A DNA stretch of 64,000 nt, from NCBI RefSeq assembly GCF_001640805.2, contig NC_066833.1, positions 15,934,813-15,998,812 of the forward strand, read 5' to 3'. Both the position numbers and the translations under genes were made by a program. The stretch comes from Lates calcarifer. Its lineage: Eukaryota; Chordata; Actinopteri; Centropomidae. The notes under the pieces are model-generated. The model saw only the letters and a program-made list of their open reading frames with translations, did not search any database and was not told the origin of the DNA. This document shows, piece by piece, positions 23,872 through 37,200 of the stretch (positions are counted from its first letter, which is position 1; each line of letters starts with the position of its first letter).

Positions 23872-26025
23872 TTAGTGATCAGATGCAACAGTCCAGGTGC
23901 TACATATCACTTTATATCCTTGCATTTATAATGCACATTTATTACTAGAGTTTATTTTGGAACTTCTGTCTTGGTCATAGGTCTATACTTAAGTCTACTG
24001 ATGTCTACTTGTGCTGGTGCTGGTATAGAGTAATTGGAATACATCATCTAGGGACCAGGAATGTCTGCACCGAAATTGGTGGTGGAGGTGACATTTCACT
24101 TAACTAAACTTTGATCTACTGGTTTCCCTGGACGAAAAGTAATTACAATTCGTCCTCTGGCAACCTCAAATGACACCAACATTAAGTTTCATTCTGCATC
24201 TCATGAACATTATCTATGAGCTTAATAAATGAGACAGCACTGCCATTACAACATAGTTAAACTCTAGTGAAATTTTCATAACCTGTTCAACAGACACTGG
24301 CACCAGAGGTCAGCTCCATGTTTTTGTTTCTGATGGTCATGTTCAGCCAAGACACATGTTAATTAAACTTGACTGGCTGAACTTTTTGTGCTATTATATA
24401 ATACATGTAAACAGCCAGCAGATGGTAGCAAAAGTCTGTCATAAATGTTGAATTAAAATCCACAATGTTACTAAAGGATGATGACTAAAATCTAAATTGG
24501 TTGAGAGTGTGTTTTCAAAGAGAGACCTTTTTTAGACTTTACATGTTAAAGATGGATATGTTGTTCATGATTTGTCATACTACATGTATGTTAGTGGTCA
24601 GAAGAAAAATGGGAAATTTCTACAGTGGTTAAAATCAAGATTACAGAAACTAGTAACAAAGTTACCTTTGTTACTAGTTTCCTTTTAAATCAGAGAAACT
24701 GATTTAAAAGGATGCAATTGAGAAGTGAAAGGTAAAGTAGTTAAAATTGATGACATTTTAGAAATACAGAGGTAATAAGTCCCCAGAGAAATGCTTCACC
24801 AACCGGATCACATGATGTTTAATGTTTAACCATGCGGATTGACTAACTAAGTGCAATGGCTGATTTAATAGCAAATATTTATACAACAAAGAAAAAAAAA
24901 AGAAAAAAGACTATATCTGAGACTATCCTTCCTGCAAGAACACAGCTGTCTTTGATTTCCCCTCACACAATCTAAAGTTTTTCTTATCAATGAGGAGCTG
25001 TTCTCAGATGGGTCTAAACTTGATGCACTGTGTTAGGGAGTGCTGCACCATTGCTTTACAGTACTAGTACAGTCTCCCTTTGTAAGAAAGCTTTGCACAG
25101 GCCTGGACCTGAGGTCAGGCTATGTACAGAGACTCTTAATACAACATCAGTCACTCTGGTCAGGCAGGTTGCCACAGTGTACTTGTTTGTGTTAATATAA
25201 TAAAAATAATTACATTTGTATTTAAACAGCTTTGTTTTTGCTGTGTTACACTTAGAGCCTGTGTGTGAAAGAAGAAGACCCTAAAATTGGTTATGACAGC
25301 ATAATATATGATGACACTTCAGTGTGACTACCTCTCTCCTTCAGAGCATTAATCTCCTTTATGTGACACTAGTTTGACTGCATTGATTATATAAGTTGCC
25401 TTTTTACCTTTTATTTGTTTAAAGTAACTCATAATGTGAAATATTTCAATTTTAACTATCAGATGAATATTTAGGTAATCACACATACTCAGTTATTTCT
25501 ATTATACAGTGGTAATTCATGGTGAAAATGTGTTCTCTTTGTTATAAAACCAATAAACAATTAATCAATCAAAAAACCTCATTTCTGTTTATGAATAATG
25601 TTAAAACCTATTAATCTTTTGCCTTTTCTCACCTAAAAACCTTAATACTTTAGTTCAGTCAAAGGTTTCACAAATATGGAAATAATTGATTAAATAATAA
25701 ATAATTTAATAATAAGATTATTCACTCACTTCATAATAAATCGTGTTGTTTTAACCTTCGAAACTTATTCAACTGTGCATAAATGCATTAAAATAGCTCT
25801 TTAAAATGCCGCCCAGAGGCTTTTCCATCACTCTCCACGATCACTGTACCGTGATAACGTAGAGAGGTAGGGAAGGAGTAGCAGCAAAGATGGCGTGTCA
25901 CTCCGAGCACCAAAATTATCGGGTCCGGACAACATTGTGCTGGAGTTGATGATTACGCTGTTTTTACAGAATCGAGCTCCCCCTGAAGTGTGGCCCACTC
26001 GAGAGGAAAATAAACGAATGGATGA
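23872..26025. other. Spacer between nectin-like copies: 3' flank of A and duplicated 5' flank of B
   Basis: 23.88-24.17 kb aligns with 37.95 kb onward (cagtccaggtgct) and with 40.6-40.73 kb. 24.17-25.85 kb aligns with 17.83-19.14 kb. No coding exon was seen. At 24655-24715 there is a small inverted repeat of aaactagtaacaaagg. Confidence 0.65.
25886..25895 (+). promoter_or_regulatory. YY1-like site in the 5' leader of nectin-like copy B
   Basis: AAAGATGGCG within a leader almost identical to copy A (gtagcagcaaagatggcgtg). Confidence 0.4.
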
Positions 26026-29000
26026 ATGGAGGCTCTCCCTGTATTTGTGTCTCTTAGGAGCAACTTTTACGAGCGATCATCATCGCGTCAAGTCTCCGGC
26101 TGCACCAGACTAACGCTGCTGTTCGTGCTCATCTTCAACCTGAGCAGATGTTCGAGCGGTAAGGTGGTTTCATGCTCCTGTTTTTCTAACAAAGACATGG
26201 TGTTATGACGCATTTAGTATCTTGAGGGCTTTAATGACGTGCCTCGTAGCGGAAAAAAACTGTATTTTAACAGCAGACGCAGACCTTCAGTTAGAAATAC
26301 ATCAATGTTTTGGCCGCAGTTGGTGAAAAATAAAAATAAACACAAAAGCATGTGTCGCCTGTAAGACGGAAACACGAACGATTGCTCTCTGCTGATGATT
26401 CAGACATTACTACTACGATCTAATGTGATGATCAGGAACAGTTATGACTTGTTCTACACGAAACCCCCTCTGTAGTAGAAGTAACAGTAAACACTGTGTT
26501 AAAGGTAAAATCCATGTTGAGATGAATATTTCTGTTGGAATAAAGGAGGAGAATTAAACCAATAGTTTCTGAATCTGCTGGTTGGCTGAAATACAACCAC
26601 CAGGTTTGTTGAAAAACAGTAGTGTTAACATCATTCACATTCTAAACTCTGAAGGTAGCACACACAATCATCAGTGTAATCTCCCTGCAGGCTCTGCTGT
26701 CTGGACAGGAAATGCACACAAAAAATACAAATAAAAATCATGCTGGGGCTGCGAGTGGAAAGGAATTCTATGTAATTACATTGTACAATGGTGCGAAGCA
26801 ATTGTAAAAAGAAACAGTTTTTTCTCTTCATTTTAGCTTCCCTTGTGTATTTTTGTTTTCTATTTTTATTCGTAACCATTTGGTTCTAAATGTCTGTGCT
26901 TCCTCTGTCTTTCAACTGCTGTGATATTTATGTAATATTTCTTCACAGAATGTCCATGCCTTTAATGTTGTAAATCACTGGCTTCTTTGAGAAATATATA
27001 ATTATTAGGGTTTTCAGGATAAGCACAACAATTACACTTATAAAGGTCGACACACAAAAAAATGCAGCAATTCTTATTCTTGAATCTAGTGTTGATAGTC
27101 AGGTGTTGTGCGTCATGGCAAACTCTCCTCCAATCGTCTCCAGAGATTTTCACATAAGTGGCTAGATCAAGTCAGTTTGTTGCTTTTCAGGGTTCCTTCT
27201 TATTTATCTACAATCATTTTATACAAGAGCGAAACCTTCCTGCAACCTTTTCAAGGCCTCCTCAAGGTTTCCTCAACCCACAGCTTTCTGTACAGCTGTG
27301 CAGCCCCTGCCAGTTCCTTTCTCTGGTCTCTATGCTGGTTTGCTCTAACCCGCTCTGTACGGATCTGGTACAACTCTGGGCTGGTCGTAACTGCTGATCA
27401 CATAAATTATAACATATTGCATTCCCTCTGTGGTCTCTATAAAAGACAGAAAAACCATCAAAGTCTTTGCATGCTGTTTTAATGACACAAATGAATAGCA
27501 GTAGCTGTTTTGTGCTAAGCATATGCAAGAACCATGCATTCAGACTTTCTTCGCTGTATGGATAATGCAAAAAAGTCACCTACCATTGTCACAAGTAGTA
27601 TCCTTGGTACAGTTGGTACACCTTATCAACCACATCAATGGCAAAATCAATTCCACTGGAAGTTACACAATTTTATTTTGTTTTTTTTGCGTGCATTTCC
27701 TGTCCTGACTGTGGAGCTGACCCCACAGAGGAGGCCTGCAGGCCGAGTCCCACATTATGTGATATGTGAATCTTTTAAAGTAAGGACAGAAAATCAGTGC
27801 TAGAGCAGAAGTCACAAGGTTAGGGAAGTGAATTTCTCAGGATAAATTTACTGAAGCTCTGAACATAAATGCATGTTCTCTTTCTTAGGTACAAACAGTT
27901 GCTATCTTCCAGAACAACACAGACAGAACTCCTTCAGATTGCATGCATAAGTCACACAAATTGCTATTTGCTAACAACAAAACCCCACAGACTCTCGCAT
28001 TCTTTCTTACTGAGCTAAGCTACAGCCTTAATTGGTCAAAGTTAAGGGTAAATCCAAAAAATGTGATGAGGTTTTCAAAGCTGGCTTCTTTTTTTTTCTA
28101 AACCCATTAAGTGTTTCAAAGTCTCTGAATTTGTACAGGTTGAGATTTTTTATGATACGCTGGAACTAGTGATTATTTTACACATCAGTGATTCCACCAG
28201 TTGTGTTCTCAATTAATCGATTAATGAATCAACTGTTTCATTCACAAAATGTCAGAAAATTGCTTGTTGCAGTTTCCTAGAGCTCAATTTAACGTCTTCA
28301 GATACCACAAATCATATATTCGCCTTCCACCGTGACCACTTAAAACATTAAACAAGACGATACGGTAAACTTAATGGTACTATTAATGATAAGAAATCAA
28401 TCACAAATCTTAAACATAATACAGGTGGTTAAGTTAAGTGCACATGTGCTCCTCTAAGCTGACCTCAGGTGGACTAGAAAGAAGTACAATAAGAGCAGCT
28501 ATGTCAACAGCAATGTCCACTGCTGTACATGTGCAGGAAGTATGGCCTGGCACCAGATACTCTGTCTGCTCAGACCTGGTGTCAGTTCTTGCGTATCTGT
28601 TCTTACTTCTGTTTGTGCTTTCTTACACCCTGATGAGATTTCCTGCATCTTACTTAATTTCCCTGAGGGAGTCATCCCAAGGGATCAATAAAGTCTAGTC
28701 TCTCTATCTTACAGCTCTCCGGGTGATTGGAGGAAACATCACCGAGGTGCAAGGAGAGACTGTTGTCTTACCATGCAAACTTATTGACACCACGGAAACC
28801 CTTACTCAGATTTCATGGCAAAGGATGACCAGAGGAAAACCCCAGAATGACAATTTCTATACTATCACATCCCAAAATGGACCACAGTTTGTCAATGGAC
28901 GCGATGATCGATTTCAAATTATTGGAAACTTTAGTGATAAAAATGGATCTATCCAGTTATCGAATGTCACATTGCTGGATGAGGGTGTCTACACGTGCAT

Positions 29001-31219
29001 CTTCACTTTGTTCCCCAGTGGAAATCATGAAACCAAGATACCTTTAAACCTGCTTGGTACAGTATTAAAAAAATATTTGGATTGAGTGTGTGTGTGCAAG
29101 AGAGAGTGAGTCTTGTTTATACCTTCATGTTGACTTTTTTCTGTTCACTAACTCTCCTAGTCCCTCCGGTCACATCTCTCAGCCATAATCATGCTGTTTT
29201 GGGTAATGAAGAGGTTTCCCTTGCTACCTGCACGGCTGCTGGTTCCAGGCCTCCTGCAGAGGTGAGGTGGCTCACTGGTACTCTGGCAGAAAAAGTGAGA
29301 GCAACGGACAGCTCCACCCAACACTCCAACGGTACAACCACCACAGTCAGCTCACTGTTTGGAGTTCCTACAAAAGAAATCAACCAACATGTGGTCCAGT
29401 GTGTCGTCACCAATCCAGCCCTGTCGAAAGAGGAAACAATGTCCTTCACCATACAGGTCTACTGTGGGTACACAAATACTTTTCTACATCAGTTATTAAT
29501 TACAATAACCCTATCCCTAACCCACCTTACCCTTACCTTCTATTAAGGCCCTGCACAGTCATAGGTATTCTCAGCTGGCCGATTCAACCTCTGCTCTGCT
29601 CAGGTTGAAGGTGGTCAAAGGTGAGCTGAGGAGTTTAACAGGTCTCCCTGCACTCCACTTCAGTTCATATTCTTTATATTATTATATTTACAGAGAGAGA
29701 CCCAAAAATTCTCACCATGAGCAAGCATTAAGCAAGAGGCAGAAACCTCGAGCAGAACCAGACTCAGGGTTGGCAGCCATCTGCCTCAAGAAAGAGAGAA
29801 AGAGAGGGGAAAGGGGAGAGAAAATAGGGACAGGACAACACAGCATAATACAGATTCCATGTAAAGACATAAAGTGATATCACTAACAGACTAGCACTAA
29901 TAACTTTAAAGTATAACAGTGGGTGTTGAGCAGGGTCGTAGGAGCAGCAGGAGGCTTGTCATCACAGATAAGACTCTACAGCTCTGGAGGCAGAAATACC
30001 TGCAGAAAGTGACAGGAGAGGAGAGAAAGACCAAAGATATCAAGTTAGTAAAATGTATTTATGGGATATGAATCTGTACAGATAGTGAAAGAGAGAGAGA
30101 AGCTTAGTGTGTCATGGGAAGTCCCCTGGCAGTCTAGTCTACAGCAGTACAAATAAGGGATGGTTCAAGCAAGAGCTGAGCCAGCTTTAACTATAAGCTT
30201 TATCAAAAATCTTTTTAAGCCTATTAAAGGCGCAGAGTGTGTCTGCCTCCCAGACAAGGCAGAACAAGATGCACCATCAAAGTAAAATGCAGTGCAGTGC
30301 TTTGTGGGATTGCAAGCAGTAACTAGTGTACACGGCACTGTACCTAACAGGGATGTGTGTGTGGTGTGGTTTACTGACAGATCCTTCAGCACATACCCAC
30401 ATCACTTCACAGAGGTGCATCTGCTGCAGGTGAGCAAAAAATACGATCAGGGGGTGTTAAGTTACCCTTATCTCTTAAAATAATCTCTTTATAAACAGAG
30501 TCATTTCTGCACACTGACTTTAGCCTAAACCTCAGATACATTTAAAATTGGTCTTAAGGTTCTGTTTTCTCCATTACTGTTACTTTTACAATGCCAGGCT
30601 GTCACTGCAGTGGCAGAGCAGTGTTATTTCAGGTCAGCAAACAACAGGGCATTCAGCAAAGTAGTAGGCATTTCCCACAGGGCAGCAGTTGAGAAATGTT
30701 TGGCTTTTGAAAGGTTTCAGGCATTTCTTTTCTTTTTTTTGAGTCTAGACTAGAGCAAGGTAGTTGCCTTAAATCCACATGCCCTTTCTTCACTTATTTT
30801 TGAGGAAAGGTCAGCGGGGTGTGTGTTGTTCCTACAAGTGAGAAGGACAATGACAAGACATGGATAAAAACAGTGATTAAAAAAACAGCGGGCAAAGACA
30901 AAGTGTCTTGTTTACCACAAATGGAGCCTTAGTTATCATTTTATATTCCACACCCACAGGGACACCTGTGTTATTAGTGAACATTCCCACCAACTCACAT
31001 TACACACTGATCACTGGATTGTTCCACTCAGATAGTTTAAAGGTGAGTCAGTGATAACTTTGTCTCCAGGCCCCACCTTGAAAGAATCACAGATATAGTT
31101 TCACATACCCATTGTTGGTTATTGAAACATGCACACTAAATGGCAGATATTTGTTCATATGAGGAAGACAAGCATGAAAAGGCTTTTATAAATATATGGA
31201 TCTTGGATGTACATTTAGC

Positions 31220-31255
<36 letters not shown>

Positions 31256-34200
31256 AGCACCCATATGTGTTATTTCTAGTTTATTATAAACTAGATAACT
31301 CTACATCAGTTCACATGGGATGGAATCCAAACATGATGTTCATTATTAATATTTTGATATAATTTGATTCTTTCTCTCTGTTTCATGCAGTTTCACCCAT
31401 GGGAGTGTACATTGGAGAAAAATCTAAAGATTCATTTCGGTGTGTGACTGAAGCCAACCCGAGTGCAAATTTTACCTGGAGAAGGTAAGAATGAACCTGT
31501 TTCAGTGGAAACTTTCTTAATCAAACAAGATTGTTTTTATTATTCACCATGAAGCCATATAAATTTGAATAAGTTTGAATACTGTTGATACTGAATTTTT
31601 ATGATTACAACAGTCAGTGTTTGCACTGACTTTGTCTGTACCATAGAAACATAGCTTGGATGACCATGCTAACATTTTAAGGTTTTCTTGTAAATATCTG
31701 AGTCTATGGTGAGTCTATGGTGGTATCCCCAGCAGAAGGAAAATCTCCTTGTTTCCTGTTTTAGTCAGCAAACAACACAATGGTAAATGTTAAACACCAT
31801 ACAGGAATCTAATGGAATCAACTAATCTTTTGTCATTAACTTAAGGTAAGCTGATAGGTAAGTTTAAAGTAAGTATATACGTTTTAGTAATTTCAAGTCA
31901 ATTCAACTTAAAATTTCTAGTAGCTTCTCTGATGAGAAGTCTTTTGACTTGATGAGTTGAATGGATAAACTACTGAGAGTTTACTCAACTCATTACATTT
32001 TTAAAGCTAAAAGTTTGTAAGGAACTTCCCAAAATGCACTGTTAAAGAGTTAAAGCCCTTCAGAGACCCCTCAGTTTTGTAGTTTAAAGAAACCAAACTG
32101 TTGTGAGTCTTGTTATATTAAGGTAGGTCATGTTTTTTTCTTTTCTCACAATGAAACAATACAATCCACAACGAATGTTACTGTTTTATTCAGATCCTCT
32201 GCACTTCTACTCAGTTTTGCAGAGTCATTTGCCTTTTTGCCAACTCACAGTCACACAGTACACAGTCACTTTGTGTCTGATTGTGACTGATTCTCACCTT
32301 CATCAGCATGTGAAATTGAGACAATTGATTATTAAACATTCTATAAAACCATTTTTACTGGTTTTAATACAGCTAAACTTGAGTTTACTGAATAATGATT
32401 TAGTTGTGGGTCATAGAAACTATTTATTGGGGTAAATTACCACTGTTTTATGACTGAAACAAATTGATGATGACAGATGTGCAGTGTGTTTGACCACCAT
32501 AAATTTTAGTATAACCGGATCTGGCCAGCACGAACAAATAAAGGCCAGATGAAATCACTTAGGAGGGGGATGGCTTACCTGTAGCACACCTTACCTGTTT
32601 TAACTGCCTATTACTGATTCTAGTGTTTCAACATTTTCATTTCTCCCAGCTGATGTTGCATGACTGTCAATGAAACACTTTGAAACATACAGATTTTCAT
32701 GAGTTTACTCCAAATTTAGTTCAGTTTGGACACAAGGCTGACCTGATTAGACTTTGGTTGTCAAGGGTCACTGTAACCTCATCAAACATGTTTTTGTCCT
32801 CTTGAATGTGACATCTCAAGAATGCCTTTAAGGAATTTCTTCAGATGGGGTATATTCACTCAGACTCAAGAATGAACTGTTCAGAATTTGGTGGTCAAAG
32901 ATTAAGGTCACTGTGAGCGTACAAAAGGTGGACTGACAGAGGCAGTAGTTTAAAGCCTAACAATAAAGGGAAAGCTAGAATACATTTAACATGGAAAATT
33001 TGCTTTAGGTCTTGAATTGTATACACAGAAGCTTAACTTTGGTCAGGAAAAACTGACATGACTGAGTGGGCTGGAGTTAAAAGACCATGTCTGCTAAAGA
33101 GAAACTGGAAGCAGCAGAGTGGTGAGTTTGGTGCTGTGGAAAAGCATGTAATACTGAGTTCAGCAGATAAATATGGGGGAAGTTGTGAGTTTGCAGTGAC
33201 CTTAGGAATAAAAGCCTGTCTCTAATATAAGCCTTTTCTAAATAAACACCTGGTTGAGAAGTTAACCCACACAGCTTTGTATATATCCAAGTTTGAAACT
33301 GTCATCACATAGAGCTTTAAAGAAAGGGTGGTCTCATTATCAGTTCAGATCAGTATCCTGCCTTTTATCGGGTTTTATTGACTTACACTGCAGCTGTTGC
33401 TATAATTAACAGTGTACATAAAACCAAAACAGGAAGCTTGCTGTGACCCTCTTTTACTGTTGAACATTTAGACACGTACGATAATCCTGTAAGCTTTCTT
33501 TTTTCAAAAAAGGGCTTTACTGCTGGATTTCAGAGGCACAGGCAGAAACAACTGCCCAGGACTGTGTTAAAGCCCAGTGAGAGTGATGTGTTTCTGAATA
33601 TTGTAAGGGGAAAATTTTGCTAAATTGTACTATTTGTTGGGGAATATGGGAATTATTAGAAAATACCAATCAGTCTTTTATGTAATCATTCTAATGGGAG
33701 TTTGTGCTATATTTAAAGGAATGGCAGGCAATATTATGCACATAATAGAGATATATCAGAATAAATGAACATTGCTGTAAGTCTTAATGTAGAGTATCAT
33801 GAAATAAAAGTAGTAAGTAAAGTAAAACAAAGTAAAACAAAATAAGCAGACGTGTAGCTTTAAACTTTTGACTCGGATGGGGAAATATCCGAGTGTGAAT
33901 AAAAGGAAGATTCTGACCAAACTGATCAGATACTCTCATAGTATCTGATTGCACATATTGCACATGGTCCACATGGTGCAATACCCTAGTATTAGTTATC
34001 TAGGCAAATCAGACATATGTGCAACTTGTCTGAAAACACAAGGGTTTTGCACAACATCCATGGAGATAGACAGATTGCGTTGTCAGTTGGCACCAGGAGG
34101 GGAGCAACAGAAAAAAGTAATAAAAGAGGGTTTCTCCCAAACACACTCAAATCTTGAATCGAAGATCTGTTTCCAGATAGTCTTAAGCAAGTATGTGGAT

Positions 34201-37200
34201 GACACCCTCAGAGAGCATCTGACCTCTGGGGTTGCTTGAAAATGAAAGGAGTGGCCACTCAATGAAGATCATCATCTGGTCAGGTGGTTCTGAGATTTAT
34301 TAGCATTTGTCACTCTTTTTTTGAGAGTAGTTTATTTTCATAACATTTGTATAGTTAACAACTGAAGTACATGCCCCCCAGTATTAAACGAAATGATGCT
34401 TATTTTATTAAAATCGTATAATAATATTAATTAAAATAGTTCCGATAGAACTTTGGTATTAAACGTATTCGAAGCAGAAACCTGTCCTGTCAGTGTTACA
34501 CTATTATAAATTACTGTACCTATGTATTGGTAGGTAGTTCAATCTTCTGTATTGTAAATAAAATCCCAATTTGTAAATTAACTTGTCACTCCAGCTGACA
34601 AATAAATGTAGTGCACTAAGAAATACAATATTTGCAGTTGAATTGCAGCAGAGTATTAGCATAAAGTTGCCTAAAATGAAAACTGGCCAAACATTTGGAA
34701 ATGGGTGCCATATGTAGAATGTCCCAGAAGACATTCATAGCATTCACATGAACAGTGAAATAGTCGTGTCAAGAATAAATAACATAATTATAGACCATCT
34801 CTGCACAGCTCTTTGTTCAGGATGTGAGGTGAGTTTTTGGTTTTGGAAAATTATAAGACTGAACCTAGACACAGCCATCTGTAATTTACAGGCATAGGGT
34901 GTGTTCAGATCTATTCAACCATCCCATTACAATTACTGAATTGGTGCATGTCAGAGGTGCATGTAGGCAGACAGTTCCCTTTAAGGGAGGCAACAAGTTG
35001 ATGAATCAGAAAAACACAAATCTACACAAACTGAGAAATAATCATGTAAATTCATTAGATTCATGGCACATATCTCCACAGTTTGAAATGTTCTTCTTTC
35101 TCCTAAAGTCTAGTCTGCTTATGTCATGCTCAGTCTTGTCTGTCTGCTTCAGACCTGGCCATTCATTTCCTCAGCCTGGTGTCAGAGTAGAGGGTGCAAC
35201 ACTGCAGTTTCTGAGCATGAGCTCTGACCTGAATGGCCTCTACCAGTGTGAAGCATCTAACCTGTATGGAAAGGACAGTGGTTACCTCTATGTGCATATG
35301 ACTTCAGGTGAGGTCAGGTTTGATCTGGTTATGGGTTTTTGTCAAAAAGTTGAGTTGATGTTGTTTTGCATTTGTTTTCCTATTCTTTTGGTTTGTTTGT
35401 TTGTTTTAGTTTTTTTGCGCATGTCTCTTTTTGTCAGGATTCCTCCTGGACACTCCCTATGGAGGTATTCTAGCCATGTTCAACTGAAAGGACCAACCAT
35501 GACACTCCCATAGCACACTATTATATATACCATTTGACCAGGGCCTGGCTTGGCAGCTGTCTAGGAGCTGAAAGCTGTGGCTCCTTCAACCTGTTAACAT
35601 CACAGCTGAGACAAGTAGAAGAAAAGCTGTGAATGATTGATTTACACCCATGCAGTACTGCACCACTTGTACAGCAGGAACTGATTCAAGCGTATGGATA
35701 CAGCTTCCTAAATCTTCAACGCCGCGTGTTCCATCTTGTGAATTATTCAGCGTTCCAGTCATGGTCAAGTCAGGTTTCTGCCAGGATCTGCCAGGACAAG
35801 AAAGTTTGTCAGAAAACATTTTCACCAAGGGTTGGGTTGCATGGTGTTTGAATGCAGCTAGTGAACAAAACATGAGGAATATTTATGTGCTATGAAACAG
35901 ACAGAAAATACACAAAGCATTAAATACACTAAACACCTGTACATGTTCGCACATTTTACTACATAGGTTGAAGAAAGGAAACACTGACATGGGGAACTTG
36001 CTTTCATTAGCAAACAAGCTAAGAGACTTCTTCATAGCATGTCACAGTAGGGGAAGCTCAGGTGTAATGGATATGTGTAACAAATCAAAACAACTGCATT
36101 CCATTTAGGTGAGCTGTAGTTTGATGTTCCTGGTATTGTTCATGTGGGCTCATGGATTACTGGAGACATGAACTGAGCCATAGATAATAATCTGTCTGAG
36201 AAAATTAAAACATTTGTGGTACTGTGTTAAATGTATATACCACTGACATGCCATTAGAAGTTAGCTTAATTTGCATGATTGTGTACTATTTGTTCTATAG
36301 GCCAGAGGTGATTACAATGATGATTGCAACATTGATAATAATGAATGGATAGTAAAAAATTTGTAAGCACTTAAAACTGCCATAACAGATTTTTTTGGCC
36401 ACTTGGGGCAGCAGAAACAACACAAGACTGACATGTCATCATCTTTACGTTAGTATGATATTTAGCAATACATTGTTTACTTACATATTCAGCCATTACT
36501 ATCATTCATTTAAAGTCGTGTTTCTGGCAACTTGGGAAATAAAAGACCAATATTCATTCTCCTCTTTCTCTGTTTTGGTCTTTATCAACTCCTTTCTGGT
36601 AATCTTTTGCTGTCAAACGCTCCACTGTATTCACCAGCTCGTCACTAGTCTGTCATATGGTACTGAGCAGGTAGTGTACAGCACATTTTTAGAGCTTTTC
36701 TGAGGGTGACCCAAAACAGGAAAGTTCCACACTGTGCAGCTAAACGACTAAATTTGATATTTAGCATTGTAAAGCTGAAGGGAGCTGCTGATTCAGATGA
36801 TAATTCTCTTTCCCACCGTCACATTAGTTTGTTATTATAAAATTATTGATTGTAGTTGCTTTAATCTTACATTAGAAGGTCTGATTGGCTGCAGTCACCA
36901 GGTTGCACACTGAAACTCTATACAGGTTGACGTGAAACCATTGATGAGTAAATCACTGATCACAGAGCCTGACAAACTGTTGCTTTGCTAATTAAATCAG
37001 CCAAAAACACAAACAAACAATAAAGGGAGCTGGTTTAACATAAACTAGGTGTCCTCCACTTTTTTCAAACCAGTGACCCTAGTCTGACCTGATCTGATTT
37101 AACTCCTTTAAACACATAGTTGAGACCTCACACAGTCAAAAACTGAACAGGATTAGCTTTAAGGTAGGATTCATTGTTGTTATAGTTGTTATAGTGGACA

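Larger units (their letters stand above)
17829..24170 (+). repeat. Tandem duplication unit A containing nectin-like copy A
   Basis: The unit opens with gacaccaacattaagcttca, which recurs at the start of unit B near 24170 (gacaccaacattaagtttca). Homology with unit B continues through the upstream flank (18.0-19.1 versus 24.2-25.8 kb), promoter, exons, much of intron 5 and the 3' flank. Unit B ends near 40.73 kb, at an attcgtcctct block that also occurs at about 24150. Confidence 0.7.

Noticed and set aside
33949..34239. 96-codon open frame inside intron 4 of nectin-like copy B
   Set aside because: No domain, no splice junction and no counterpart in copy A.
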